A stretch of 64,000 bases of DNA from Psychrobacter luti. GTDB lineage: Bacteria > Pseudomonadota > Gammaproteobacteria > Pseudomonadales > Moraxellaceae. Under the pieces are notes generated by a model. That model searched no databases, was not told the DNA's origin, and worked only from the letters and a program-made list of their open reading frames with translations. The first letter of the stretch is position 1. The number at the start of each line of letters is the position of its first letter. The position numbers and the translations under genes are program-made. This document shows, one piece after another, positions 54,018 through 62,361 of the stretch. The DNA lies in NCBI RefSeq assembly GCF_014192115.1, contig NZ_JACHXL010000001.1, positions 62,001 to 126,000 of the forward strand. The letters run 5' to 3'.

Positions 54018-56078
54018 ATGAATCTGCTTATGAAGAACAAATCCTCCCGTTCCACTATTTTATTGCCAGTATTTCTACCTGCCGCCGCTATTATGCTGTT
54101 GCTGGTGATTGGCACTGCGATTAATCCGGAAGCTGCTGGCGAATTGTTTAGTTCAGTACTGGCATTTACCACCGATACTTTCGGTTGGTTTTATATGTTG
54201 GCAGTTGCCATATTCTTGGTATTTATTGTTGCTTTGGCTTTTTCGTCTTATGGTAGCATCAAACTTGGGCCTGACCATGCGGAAGCTGAGTATAAGTTTC
54301 TGGAATGGTTTGCCATGTTGTTTTCAGCAGGCTACGGCATTGCCTTACTGTTTTATGGCGTCGCCGAACCTGTACTACATTTTGCCAGTCCGCCACTCTC
54401 AGAGCCACAAACCATTGCTGCTGCCAAAGAAGCGATGCAGATTGCTTATTTTCACTGGGGATTCCACATTTGGGCGATTTATGGCGTGGTAGGGTTATCG
54501 TTGGCATATTTTTCTTTTCGCCATGGTTTGCCATTATCAGTGCGCTCAACGTTATATCCATTAATTGGTGACAAAATATATGGTCCCATTGGGCATACGG
54601 TTGATGTGTTTGCGATTGTAGGCACGATGTTCGGTATCGCCACCAGTTTGGGTCTGTCAGTGGCGCAAATCAATGCGGGTTTGAATTACTTATTGCCTGA
54701 AATGGTTCCAGTAAGTACGACTGTGCAAGTCATTATCATTGCTTTGGTTACCGCAGCGGCCCTCGTCTCTGTGTTGGCTGGAATGGACAAGGGTGTTAAA
54801 CGGTTGTCTATCCTAAATATGGTATTGGCAACAGCGCTGATGATATTCGTATTTATCGTTGGTCCATCGGTATTTATCCTGAATGCCTTTATGGAGAATA
54901 CCGGCAGCTATTTGGGCAATATCGTTGAGCGTACTTTTAGTTTACAAGCCTATCAGTCGAGTGATTGGATCGGTAGCTGGACGTTATTTATCTTTGCATG
55001 GACGATTGCATGGGCGCCTTTCGTTGGTTTGTTTATTGCAAAGATTAGTCGTGGTCGCACCATTCGTGAGTTTGTACTGGGCGTGATGCTCGTGCCAACG
55101 CTGTTCACCTTTTTTTGGTTCTCAGTATTTGGTGATACCGCGCTACATATGATTATGGTAGATGGTTACGATGCGTTAATCGGTGAGGTGCAGAATAACC
55201 AAGCGATAGCGTTGTTTAAATTGCTAGAGAACTTGCCATTTACCCAAATCGTCTCATCATTAACCGTATTATTAATTATTACTTTCTTTGTGACATCATC
55301 GGACTCAGGGTCATTGGTCATTGATTCGCTCGCCGCAGGTGGGCGCAGTGATACGCCATGGTGGCAGCGTTCGTTTTGGGTGGTCACCGAAGGTGCTGTC
55401 GCCGCAGCGCTACTCATCGCGGGTGGTCTAAGTGCGTTACAAACTGCTGCTATTGTTAGTGCTCTGCCTTTTGCAGTCATTATATTGATTTCGACATTTG
55501 GCATGTGGCGTGCGCTACGTATCGAAGGGCATCGCAATGAGAGTCTAGCCAATGACAACCATCTGCCGCCGCATTTGCTCAAACTAGATGCATGGCGTGA
55601 CCGTATTGACTATATGACCAGTCAGCCAACGCGTGACAAGGTGTTGGATTATATCCAAGGCACTGTCATGTCATCGATGACGGAAGTCGCTGAAAAGTTT
55701 CAAGAAGCAGGCTGGTTACCTGACGTTAATTATGATGAAGTTAATAATCGTGCAGTGCTCGAATTGAGACGTGGCGAAAACGTTGAGTTCTGGTATGAGG
55801 TTCGTTTGTCCGAACATGAGATTCCTGACTACTATACTGAGGATATGGCCAATACATTGCCACAAGAGCATCACCATCGCGCTGAGGTATATCTGCGCCG
55901 TGGCGGTCAAACCTATGATTTGTATGGTTATCAGTCAGAGTCAGTAATTAATGACATTATTGATCAGTTTGAGAAGTATCTACACTTTGTTAATGTGTCG
56001 CCAGATATTTTGCCGTGGCGTATGCAGGAGCATGATGAAGACATCACACTTGAGCAGGGTAGCGTATTTGATAAGTAG
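54018..56078 (+). CDS. BCCT-family transporter, first of tandem pair (BetT-like)
   Basis: Sodium- or proton-coupled uptake of choline, glycine betaine or carnitine. About 12 membrane segments; the family Trp-rich signature is WTLFIFAWTIAWAPFVGLFI followed by AKISRGRTIREF. It has a long C-terminal cytoplasmic domain (about 500-686), as in E. coli BetT, a choline transporter with osmosensing. 686 residues. The second Met at 54030 aligns with the start of its paralogue and is an alternative start; neither has a good Shine-Dalgarno. No betIBA genes lie beside it. The downstream paralogue, 328 bases on, is near-identical in long stretches, so the pair arose by duplication. Confidence 0.94.
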   Translation: MNLLMKNKSSRSTILLPVFLPAAAIMLLLVIGTAINPEAAGELFSSVLAFTTDTFGWFYMLAVAIFLVFIVALAFSSYGSIKLGPDHAEAEYKFLEWFAMLFSAGYGIALLFYGVAEPVLHFASPPLSEPQTIAAAKEAMQIAYFHWGFHIWAIYGVVGLSLAYFSFRHGLPLSVRSTLYPLIGDKIYGPIGHTVDVFAIVGTMFGIATSLGLSVAQINAGLNYLLPEMVPVSTTVQVIIIALVTAAALVSVLAGMDKGVKRLSILNMVLATALMIFVFIVGPSVFILNAFMENTGSYLGNIVERTFSLQAYQSSDWIGSWTLFIFAWTIAWAPFVGLFIAKISRGRTIREFVLGVMLVPTLFTFFWFSVFGDTALHMIMVDGYDALIGEVQNNQAIALFKLLENLPFTQIVSSLTVLLIITFFVTSSDSGSLVIDSLAAGGRSDTPWWQRSFWVVTEGAVAAALLIAGGLSALQTAAIVSALPFAVIILISTFGMWRALRIEGHRNESLANDNHLPPHLLKLDAWRDRIDYMTSQPTRDKVLDYIQGTVMSSMTEVAEKFQEAGWLPDVNYDEVNNRAVLELRRGENVEFWYEVRLSEHEIPDYYTEDMANTLPQEHHHRAEVYLRRGGQTYDLYGYQSESVINDIIDQFEKYLHFVNVSPDILPWRMQEHDEDITLEQGSVFDK

Positions 56079-56406
56079 TCTGTTTGATAAATATATTTTT
56101 CGTATTTAAATTAAGAAAGGCAGCTGAAAAGTTGCCTTTTTTTTAGCGCTTAATTATTCTTCTATAAAAGTACCTTTACCAATATATCTATTATTAATAA
56201 ATATATCACTACAGCCATTATATACATGACGTATTTAATGGCTGTTAGCAGTCATTTTTAGGTGGGGTTTTATCGTTCTAAAGAGATTTTAATTATCAAC
56301 AACTGTTATTTGTGTATACCATAGACACATTAATACTTTGAAAAATGGATAGTTATATAACAGTATTAGGTATATATACCATTTTATAATTTGTTGAGAG
56401 TATTTT
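56079..56406. other. Intergenic between the two BCCT genes
   Basis: 328 bases. The terminator at 56115 closes the first gene. The rest is AT-rich and should hold a separate promoter for the second gene; no operator is clear. Confidence 0.5.
56115..56144 (+). terminator. Terminator after first BCCT gene
   Basis: AAAGGCAGCT and AAGTTGCCTTT pair with a G-T wobble, followed by eight T. Core is similar to the HIT-gene terminator at 53876. Confidence 0.85.
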
Positions 56407-58449
56407 ATGAGTAAAAATCTACGCTCTACTATTTTGATGCCTGTATTTATACCAACAGCGATTGTCATGATATTGCTAGTGATCGGCACTTCAGTCAATC
56501 CACAACTGGCTAGTGGCTTGTTTGAGCAAGTGCTGAGTTTTACCACTGAGACTTTCGGTTGGTTTTATATGTTGGCAACCGCGCTGTTTTTGATATTTAT
56601 CGTGGTGCTAGCGTTTTCGCCTTATGGCAATATTAAGCTTGGTCCTGATCATGGCGAGGCACAATACAACTTCATTGAATGGTTTTCGATGCTATTTTCG
56701 GCAGGGTACGGCATTGCGCTGCTGTTTTATGGTGTCGCTGAACCTGTGCTGCATTTTGCAACGCCGCCGCTGTCAGAGCCCCAAACCATTGCTGCTGCCA
56801 AAGAAGCAATGCAGATTGCTTATTTTCACTGGGGATTCCATATTTGGGCAATCAACGGCGTTGTCGCGCTGACGTTGGCTTATTTTGCTTTTCGTCAAGG
56901 TTTGCCGTTATCGATGCGTTCGACGCTTTATCCTATTATCGGTGAAAAAATATATGGTCCTATCGGTCATGCGGTTGATATATTTGCCATTTTGGGTACT
57001 TTATTTGGACTGGCAACCAGCTTAGGTATTTCAGTCTCGCAGATTAATACGGGCTTAAATTATTTAGTCCCTAGTATCCCAGTGAATACTACCGTTCAGG
57101 TCATTGCCATTACTTTGATTACTGGTTTGGCTCTGATATCAGTATTGGCCGGTATGGATAAAGGGGTAAAAAGACTCTCTATCTTGAATATGATACTGGC
57201 AACATCGCTGATGTTGTTTGTGTTTATCGTTGGACCTTCCGTATTTATTCTAAATGCCTTTATGGAAAATACGGGCAGTTATTTGGGCAATATCGTTGAG
57301 CGTACCTTTAGCTTACAGGCTTATCAGCAGGGTGATTGGATTACCAGTTGGACGCTGTTTATCTTTGCATGGACGATTTCATGGTCACCGTTTGTCGGCA
57401 TATTTATCGCTAAAATCAGCCGTGGTCGTACTATCCGTGAGTTCATCGCGGGTGTGATGCTGGTACCAACCATTTTTACCTTCTTTTGGTTTGCCGTATT
57501 TGGTGATACGGCGCTAAATATGATTATGGTACAAGGCTATGAGTCATTAATTACTGAAGTACAGAATAATCAAGCGATTGCTTTGTTTAAGCTACTTGAG
57601 AATCTGCCTTTTACTCAAGTAGTATCAGCTCTGGCAGTCGTGCTTATTATCACCTTTTTTATCACCTCGTCTGATTCAGGGTCTTTAGTGATTGATTCGC
57701 TCGCCGCAGGAGGACGTAGTGATACGCCAGCGTGGCAGCGCACGTTTTGGGTGGTGATACTAGGCGTTGTGGCCTCTGTGCTTTTGCTGGCAGGGGGTCT
57801 ACAGGCTCTGCAAACAGCAGCTATCGTCAGCGCCTTACCTTTTACCATTATTATTTTGATTGCTATGTATGGTATGTGGAAAGCCTTACGCATCGAGGGG
57901 CATCGCAATGAGAGTTTGGCGAACGAAAATCATTTGCCGCCGCATCTGCTCAAGCTTGATGCTTGGCGTGATCGGATTGATTACATCACTGAACAGCCAA
58001 GCCGCGAGGATGTTTTAGATTATATTAAAGGTACTGTCATGTCATCGATGACTGAAGTGGCTGAAAAGTTTAAAGAGACTGGCTGGCTACCTGAAGTGAA
58101 CTATGATGACACCAATAATCGAGCGGTATTGGAGCTGCAACGTGGCGATGATGTGGAGTTCTGGTATGAGGTACGCTTGACGCATCGAGATGCGCCTGAC
58201 TACTATAAAAAAGGTACGAGCACTAAAACATCACAAGAACACTCTTACCGCGCACAAGTTTATCTGCGCCGTGGCGGTCAGACTTATGATTTGTATGGCT
58301 ACCAGTCTGAATCAGTGATTAATGACATCATCGATCAGTTCGAAAAATATCTGTACTTTTTAGATGAGTCGCCTAATAGCTTACCGTGGCGTATGCAAGA
58401 GCATGATGATGACATTACCTTAGAGCAGGGCAGTGTGTTTGATAAATAG
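56407..58449 (+). CDS. BCCT-family transporter, second of tandem pair (BetT-like)
   Basis: 680 residues, closely matching the first copy in the membrane core (for example VFIVGPSVFILNAFMENTGS and FGWFYML) and in the C-terminal tail (YLRRGGQTYDLYGYQSESVI). It diverges most in the first 20 residues, in some membrane segments and near residue 600. It starts directly at MSKNLRSTILMPVFIPTA. The pair may differ in substrate or in osmotic threshold. A palindrome and a terminator follow. Confidence 0.94.
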   Translation: MSKNLRSTILMPVFIPTAIVMILLVIGTSVNPQLASGLFEQVLSFTTETFGWFYMLATALFLIFIVVLAFSPYGNIKLGPDHGEAQYNFIEWFSMLFSAGYGIALLFYGVAEPVLHFATPPLSEPQTIAAAKEAMQIAYFHWGFHIWAINGVVALTLAYFAFRQGLPLSMRSTLYPIIGEKIYGPIGHAVDIFAILGTLFGLATSLGISVSQINTGLNYLVPSIPVNTTVQVIAITLITGLALISVLAGMDKGVKRLSILNMILATSLMLFVFIVGPSVFILNAFMENTGSYLGNIVERTFSLQAYQQGDWITSWTLFIFAWTISWSPFVGIFIAKISRGRTIREFIAGVMLVPTIFTFFWFAVFGDTALNMIMVQGYESLITEVQNNQAIALFKLLENLPFTQVVSALAVVLIITFFITSSDSGSLVIDSLAAGGRSDTPAWQRTFWVVILGVVASVLLLAGGLQALQTAAIVSALPFTIIILIAMYGMWKALRIEGHRNESLANENHLPPHLLKLDAWRDRIDYITEQPSREDVLDYIKGTVMSSMTEVAEKFKETGWLPEVNYDDTNNRAVLELQRGDDVEFWYEVRLTHRDAPDYYKKGTSTKTSQEHSYRAQVYLRRGGQTYDLYGYQSESVINDIIDQFEKYLYFLDESPNSLPWRMQEHDDDITLEQGSVFDK

Positions 58450-58483
58450 TTGGTTTGGCTATTAAAATTTAATACTTATTAGG

Positions 58484-58509
58484 GCAAGTTATTCACGTGA
58501 ATGACTTGC
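58484..58509. promoter_or_regulatory. 26-bp near-perfect palindrome with CACGTG core
   Basis: Outer arms GCAAGT (58484-58489) and ACTTGC (58504-58509) flank one mismatched pair and the perfect 12-mer ATTCACGTGAAT (58491-58502). With no loop it is better suited to protein binding to DNA than to an RNA hairpin. The central 10 bases equal those of a ParB parS site (TTCACGTGAA), but the flanks differ. It lies 35 bases after the second BCCT gene. Confidence 0.6.
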
Positions 58510-58533
58510 ATTAAAGTTAAGAACCCTTAGAAT

Positions 58534-58569
58534 AACGGCTTGTTTTCACCATGAATCAAGCCGTTTTTT
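58534..58569 (+). terminator. Terminator hairpin abutting the dusB start
   Basis: AACGGCTTG (58534-58542) and CAAGCCGTT (58557-58565) form a 9-bp stem with a 14-base loop, followed directly by T-rich sequence to 58569. The dusB ATG is the next base. It would terminate the BCCT transcript or act as an attenuator for dusB. Confidence 0.8.
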
Positions 58570-59607
58570 ATGCCTATAAATAATCCAGTGTCTAATCACT
58601 CATCAGCACAAATCGCCAATGATCATCCATTATTGCAGCCCTTAGTTATTGGAGGTTTGACGATTGAGAATCGTTTGATGGTCGCACCGATGGCTGGCGT
58701 GACGGATAACCCATTTCGTAGACTATGCAAATCCTTTGGTGCAGGTCACGCGGTTAGTGAGATGATAATCGCTGATACGGCGCTTTATGCGCGCAAAAAA
58801 TCACTTTACCGTGCCAATTTTGATAACGAGATAGCGCCTATCTCTGCACAAATAGCAGGGGCTGAGCCGGATAAACTTGCCGAAGCGGCTCGCTATCAGA
58901 TTGATAATGGTGCGCAGATTATTGATATTAATATGGGCTGTCCTGCCAAAAAAGTTTGCCGGAGACTGGCAGGATCGGCATTGCTGCAAGACGAAGATTT
59001 GGTCGCGCGTTTATTAGATGCTGCGGTCAATAGCGTCAATGCGCCTGTCACTTTAAAGACCCGCTTGGGCTATGAAAATGGCCGTGAGAATATTTTGCGC
59101 GTGGCGAAGCGGGCTGAGCAGGCGGGTATTGCCGCGATTGCCATTCACGGGCGTACGCGCGAAGATATGTATACAGGCGAGGCGCGTTACGATCTGATCC
59201 GTGAGGTTAAAGAAAGCATCAGCATTCCCGTCATTGCCAATGGTGATATTGATAGCGCACAAAAAGCCCAAAGAGTCTATGAGCTGACGGGCTGTGATGC
59301 GGTGATGGTTGGACGTGCCGCTCAAGGGCAGCCTTGGATATTTCGTGATATCGAGCATTATTTACGTACTGGTGAGAGTCTGGCTGCGCCAAGTGTTAGC
59401 GAAATCAAAGAAATTGTATTGTCGCATCTGCAAGAGCTATATGGCTTCTATGGTGAATACTCAGGCTGCCGTATTGCTCGTAAACATATCGCATGGTATA
59501 CCACCGGTATTCCGAATTCTAATGCTTTTCGTCAAGCTATGTATGGCGAGGAGAGCACCGCTGGGCAGTTTCGAGTGGTCGAAGATTTTTTGCACGCACA
59601 TGAATAA
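58570..59607 (+). CDS. dusB: tRNA-dihydrouridine synthase B
   Basis: FMN enzyme that reduces uridines in tRNA. LMVAPMAGVTDNPFRRLCKS, then PISAQIAGAEPDKLAEAARY, IIDINMGCPAKKVCRRLAGS (active-site Cys in GCPAKKVC), TLKTRLGYENG, IAIHGRTREDMYTG and VIANGDI, MVGRAAQGQPWIF follow the DusB order. 345 residues; about 25 N-terminal residues precede the part aligning with E. coli. No Shine-Dalgarno precedes the ATG because the terminator T-run abuts it. The fis gene that often follows dusB in gammaproteobacteria is absent here. Confidence 0.95.
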   Translation: MPINNPVSNHSSAQIANDHPLLQPLVIGGLTIENRLMVAPMAGVTDNPFRRLCKSFGAGHAVSEMIIADTALYARKKSLYRANFDNEIAPISAQIAGAEPDKLAEAARYQIDNGAQIIDINMGCPAKKVCRRLAGSALLQDEDLVARLLDAAVNSVNAPVTLKTRLGYENGRENILRVAKRAEQAGIAAIAIHGRTREDMYTGEARYDLIREVKESISIPVIANGDIDSAQKAQRVYELTGCDAVMVGRAAQGQPWIFRDIEHYLRTGESLAAPSVSEIKEIVLSHLQELYGFYGEYSGCRIARKHIAWYTTGIPNSNAFRQAMYGEESTAGQFRVVEDFLHAHE

Positions 59608-59774
59608 CGGAAAAAGCCGCCAGTTTAGGCAATAATTTTGCTAATCAGCATCTCACTGCAAGTATTCATCGAATTAAATACACTTTACGGCTTATTTATT
59701 AACTTTACTCCAACGATATTTGCTATGCTTTAAGTGAATATTAATGGACGTATCATTTACAAAAAGGATTTTTT

Positions 59775-60662
59775 ATGGCCAATCCCTCAAAAAAAGCAAT
59801 CAGTAAGGCGGTCAAAGATAAAAATATTATTATAACAGGGGCATCAAGCGGTATTGGTGAGCGTACGGCCTATCTGCTCAGCGAATGCGGTGCTCATGTC
59901 ATTTTATTGGCACGTACCGAAGACAAACTCAAAGCTGTTAAAGAGAGTATCGAGGAGCTTGGTGGCAAGGCCAGTTACTACCCTTGTGATTTGACCAATA
60001 TGGATGATATTGAAACAGTTAGCACCCAAATTTTGTCAGATTTCGGTCATATTGATGTCTTAGTCAATAACGCTGGTCGCTCAATTCGCCGCTCGGTTCA
60101 CGAGTCTATAGATCGTTTCCATGATTTTGAGCGTACCATGGATATCAATTATTTTGGCGCAGTCAAAATCATCCTTGGATTTTTACCGACGATGATTGAA
60201 CGTCAGAGTGGGCAAATCGTTAATATCTCATCGATTGGTGTACTGGCAAACAGTCCGCGTTTTGCCGCTTATGTTGCCTCAAAATCGGCATTGGATGCCT
60301 TTAGCCGCTGCTTGGCTGCTGAAGTAAAAGGCGATAATGTTACGATTACCAATATCTTTATGCCATTGGTGCGTACGCCTATGATTGAGCCTACTAAATT
60401 ATACCGCTACATGCCTGCGCTTATGCCTGATGAAGCGGCGATGATGGTTGCCAAAGCGATTGTCCATAAACCAAATAGTATTGCCAGTAACATGGGTAAA
60501 TTTGCGTCGGCGACTTATTCATTAGCACCAGCAATTAACGTTGGTATTCAATCGATGGGTTATCGTATTTTTCCAAGCACCCGTGCTGGGTTGACTAGCA
60601 ATAAAAAACCAAACCTTGCTCAGCGTGCCTTTGCCAGAATTTTACCGGGTGAACATCACTAA
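59775..60662 (+). CDS. Short-chain dehydrogenase/reductase
   Basis: 295 residues. The classical SDR motifs are NIIITGASSGIGERTAYLL, DVLVNNAGRSI, VNISSIGVLAN (catalytic Ser) and YVASKSALDAFSRC (Tyr/Lys). The C-terminus extends beyond the usual 250 residues with a segment rich in hydrophobics (ATYSLAPAINVGIQSMGYRI), as in SDRs acting on lipid or acyl substrates. The substrate cannot be read. AAAAAGGA precedes the ATG. Single gene with its own terminator. Confidence 0.92.
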   Translation: MANPSKKAISKAVKDKNIIITGASSGIGERTAYLLSECGAHVILLARTEDKLKAVKESIEELGGKASYYPCDLTNMDDIETVSTQILSDFGHIDVLVNNAGRSIRRSVHESIDRFHDFERTMDINYFGAVKIILGFLPTMIERQSGQIVNISSIGVLANSPRFAAYVASKSALDAFSRCLAAEVKGDNVTITNIFMPLVRTPMIEPTKLYRYMPALMPDEAAMMVAKAIVHKPNSIASNMGKFASATYSLAPAINVGIQSMGYRIFPSTRAGLTSNKKPNLAQRAFARILPGEHH

Positions 60663-60683
60663 GATAATATGTCTGATGAATTT

Positions 60684-60714
60684 AAAAAAAGAGATGCCAC
60701 GGTATCTCTTTTTT
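60684..60714 (+). terminator. Terminator after SDR gene
   Basis: A-run, GAGATGCC/GGTATCTC with one wobble and a very short loop, then six T. Confidence 0.8.
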
Positions 60715-60788
60715 AATGTCTTAAAATTATTTTAATTATATAAATGGGTAAGGTTGTGGATTTTTTTATTTGACATAATCACCGTTAT

Positions 60789-60830
60789 GGGAACAAAGCA
60801 TGGTTCCCTAGTGAGGACTTGAATACTAGG
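60789..60830. other. Two overlapping hairpins of unknown role
   Basis: GGGAAC (60789-60794) pairs with GTTCCC (60803-60808). CCTAGT (60807-60812) pairs with ACTAGG (60825-60830). They share two bases, so the stems would be nearly exclusive or stacked. No adjacent start codon. Confidence 0.4.
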
Positions 60831-60963
60831 CTCTAGGCAAGTGATACCAGTAATCTGAATTTTTTGGAGAATCGTAGTGTACTTTATGGTGTACTTAATA
60901 CACATATTTTATCTGTCTTATCTGCAAAAATTAGGCTTCCAGCAGGTCTTAGATAGCGGTTAA

Positions 60964-61425
60964 TCACTTAGCTTTAGTCTCACCATATATTAATATCGCT
61001 CCGCCAAGAGTAACTAAAGCCAATCCAGAAATCTTATAGATGTCTATTGTCTTTACCTCCAAACCAAATAAGCCTGTCCTGTTGAGAATAAGTGCGAAGT
61101 ACATCTGTCCAAGGAAAACCCAAAGCAGCGTATTACCAGCACCTATTTTAGGCGCTGCAATAAACATAAATAGAATATAGAAGCTGCCTAAAAATCCTGG
61201 CAACCACATCCACCACGTCGCGTTTTCAATGAGAGGGGGCTTGATACCACCACTCATAAGATATGACAACACCAAAGAGGCTAATGCACCTCCTAAATAT
61301 AAATAAAAGGTAGATTGTATTTGCGAGGCTTGTGTACTTTCTCGGAAAGCGTTTACGATAGCCAATTGTAACGGAACAATGGCACCGCCAAGAAGGCTAA
61401 TGAGCACATAAGGAAGAATTTTCAA
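60964..61425 (-). CDS. Small DMT-family (DUF606/YdcZ-like) membrane transporter
   Basis: 153 residues with about five membrane segments: ILPYVLISLLGGAIVPLQLA, YLYLGGALASLVLSYLM, WLPGFLGSFYILFMFIAAP, GNTLLWVFLGQMYFALIL and ISGLALVTLGGAILIYG. PKIGAGNTLLWVFLGQ is typical of the YdcZ group. Such proteins act as homo- or heterodimers, often paired with a second small gene. No partner is adjacent here. Substrate unknown. Shine-Dalgarno is weak. Confidence 0.88.
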   Translation of the reverse strand: MKILPYVLISLLGGAIVPLQLAIVNAFRESTQASQIQSTFYLYLGGALASLVLSYLMSGGIKPPLIENATWWMWLPGFLGSFYILFMFIAAPKIGAGNTLLWVFLGQMYFALILNRTGLFGLEVKTIDIYKISGLALVTLGGAILIYGETKAK

Positions 61426-61675
61426 ATGACTTCAGCCTAATATTATTTATAAAGGACTTTAGTTTAGCCCGTGTAATATGAATTTTCATTACACACTGTT
61501 AATAATAATCTATCAATTAATAGCTTATCAGTTTCCATTAACTAAACTTCGTCTTATAAGCAATCATTAACTAACGATTTGATGTTGTTTAGTGATGATC
61601 TCTTTTTTGTGCTTCTAAAATATTTATGTATACCCTAAGGGAACCAGCTATTTCACCTTTCAAACCTATTAGCAG

Positions 61676-61720
61676 ACCACTTAAAACAGACTGCTATAAT
61701 GGAACCACTTATAACAGACT
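61676..61720 (+). repeat. Tandem 17-base direct repeat
   Basis: ACCACTTAAAACAGACT (61676-61692) and ACCACTTATAACAGACT (61704-61720) differ by one base and repeat at 28 bases. The second copy overlaps the stop of the L7/L12-like gene. Confidence 0.6.
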
Positions 61721-62183
61721 AGCCAAACACACCCCACATTATCCAAAATAATCCTGCCATAACCACAGCAATGACCAATAGCCGCTTTGCCCAATAAGGA
61801 ATTAACGGCTTTTTATAGCCCAAGTCATTGAGCTGACTGTCAACGCCATCTTGTAGACTTTGGAAGCCTTGCTCCGTTGGCGTGGTTTTAACGCGAGTCT
61901 TTGTTAGACGCTCAGACTCTTCTTCAACTTGTTCTCTATCAAAGCTAAAGGCTTGGCTTGGAATACCTTGTTTGTTGGCGATAGTCGTGAGGGTTTGCTG
62001 CTGCTTGTTCTTTAGCGCAAGCTCATAAGCATCTATTCGAGATTTAGCGGCATCCATACTGATATTCTCATCGGCAGCCAATGTTTTAATCGCCTGCACC
62101 AAATTGCCTTTTTCGATCATCATCATAACGGCTTTTGGCAGTTTTTTATTGGCGGGCGTTGAGCCTGAATCAGAGTCAAACAT
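61719..62183 (-). CDS. L7/L12-like domain protein with C-terminal membrane anchor
   Basis: 154 residues. LPKAVMMMIEKGNLVQAIKT, then ENISMDAAKSRIDAYE resembles the helix-turn-helix of the ribosomal L7/L12 C-terminal fold, which appears in many bacterial proteins outside the ribosome. A polar middle (about 70-125) follows, and one membrane segment ends the protein (LLVIAVVMAGLFWIMWGVF). It probably sits in the inner membrane with the domain in the cytoplasm. AAGGACTGTC precedes the ATG. Function unknown. Confidence 0.8.
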   Translation of the reverse strand: MFDSDSGSTPANKKLPKAVMMMIEKGNLVQAIKTLAADENISMDAAKSRIDAYELALKNKQQQTLTTIANKQGIPSQAFSFDREQVEEESERLTKTRVKTTPTEQGFQSLQDGVDSQLNDLGYKKPLIPYWAKRLLVIAVVMAGLFWIMWGVFG

Positions 62184-62256
62184 GACAGTCCTTATTTGAG
62201 TGGGATACTAGATAGGTGAGGGTATTATAACCATTTTATCGCCACAAAATTCAAGC

Positions 62257-62297
62257 AAAAAAATACCGCAACCATTATCATGTTTGCGGTATTTTTT
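62257..62297 (-). terminator. Terminator of ppa
   Basis: AAAAAATACCGCAA and TTGCGGTATTTTTT form a long stem with a loop of about 12 bases, T-rich on both strands. It follows ppa on the minus strand. Confidence 0.88.
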
Positions 62298-62361
62298 ATG
62301 ACACTTAGCGTATTTTAATAAAAAATTGCAATAAACGCTTCTTTAAATTATCTGGGATAAT

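Larger units (their letters stand above)
60663..60963. other. Gap with terminator and two hairpins, SDR to DMT gene
   Basis: 301 bases between convergent genes. It contains the SDR terminator and, at 60789-60830, two overlapping small inverted repeats. No coding segment is evident. Confidence 0.45.
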
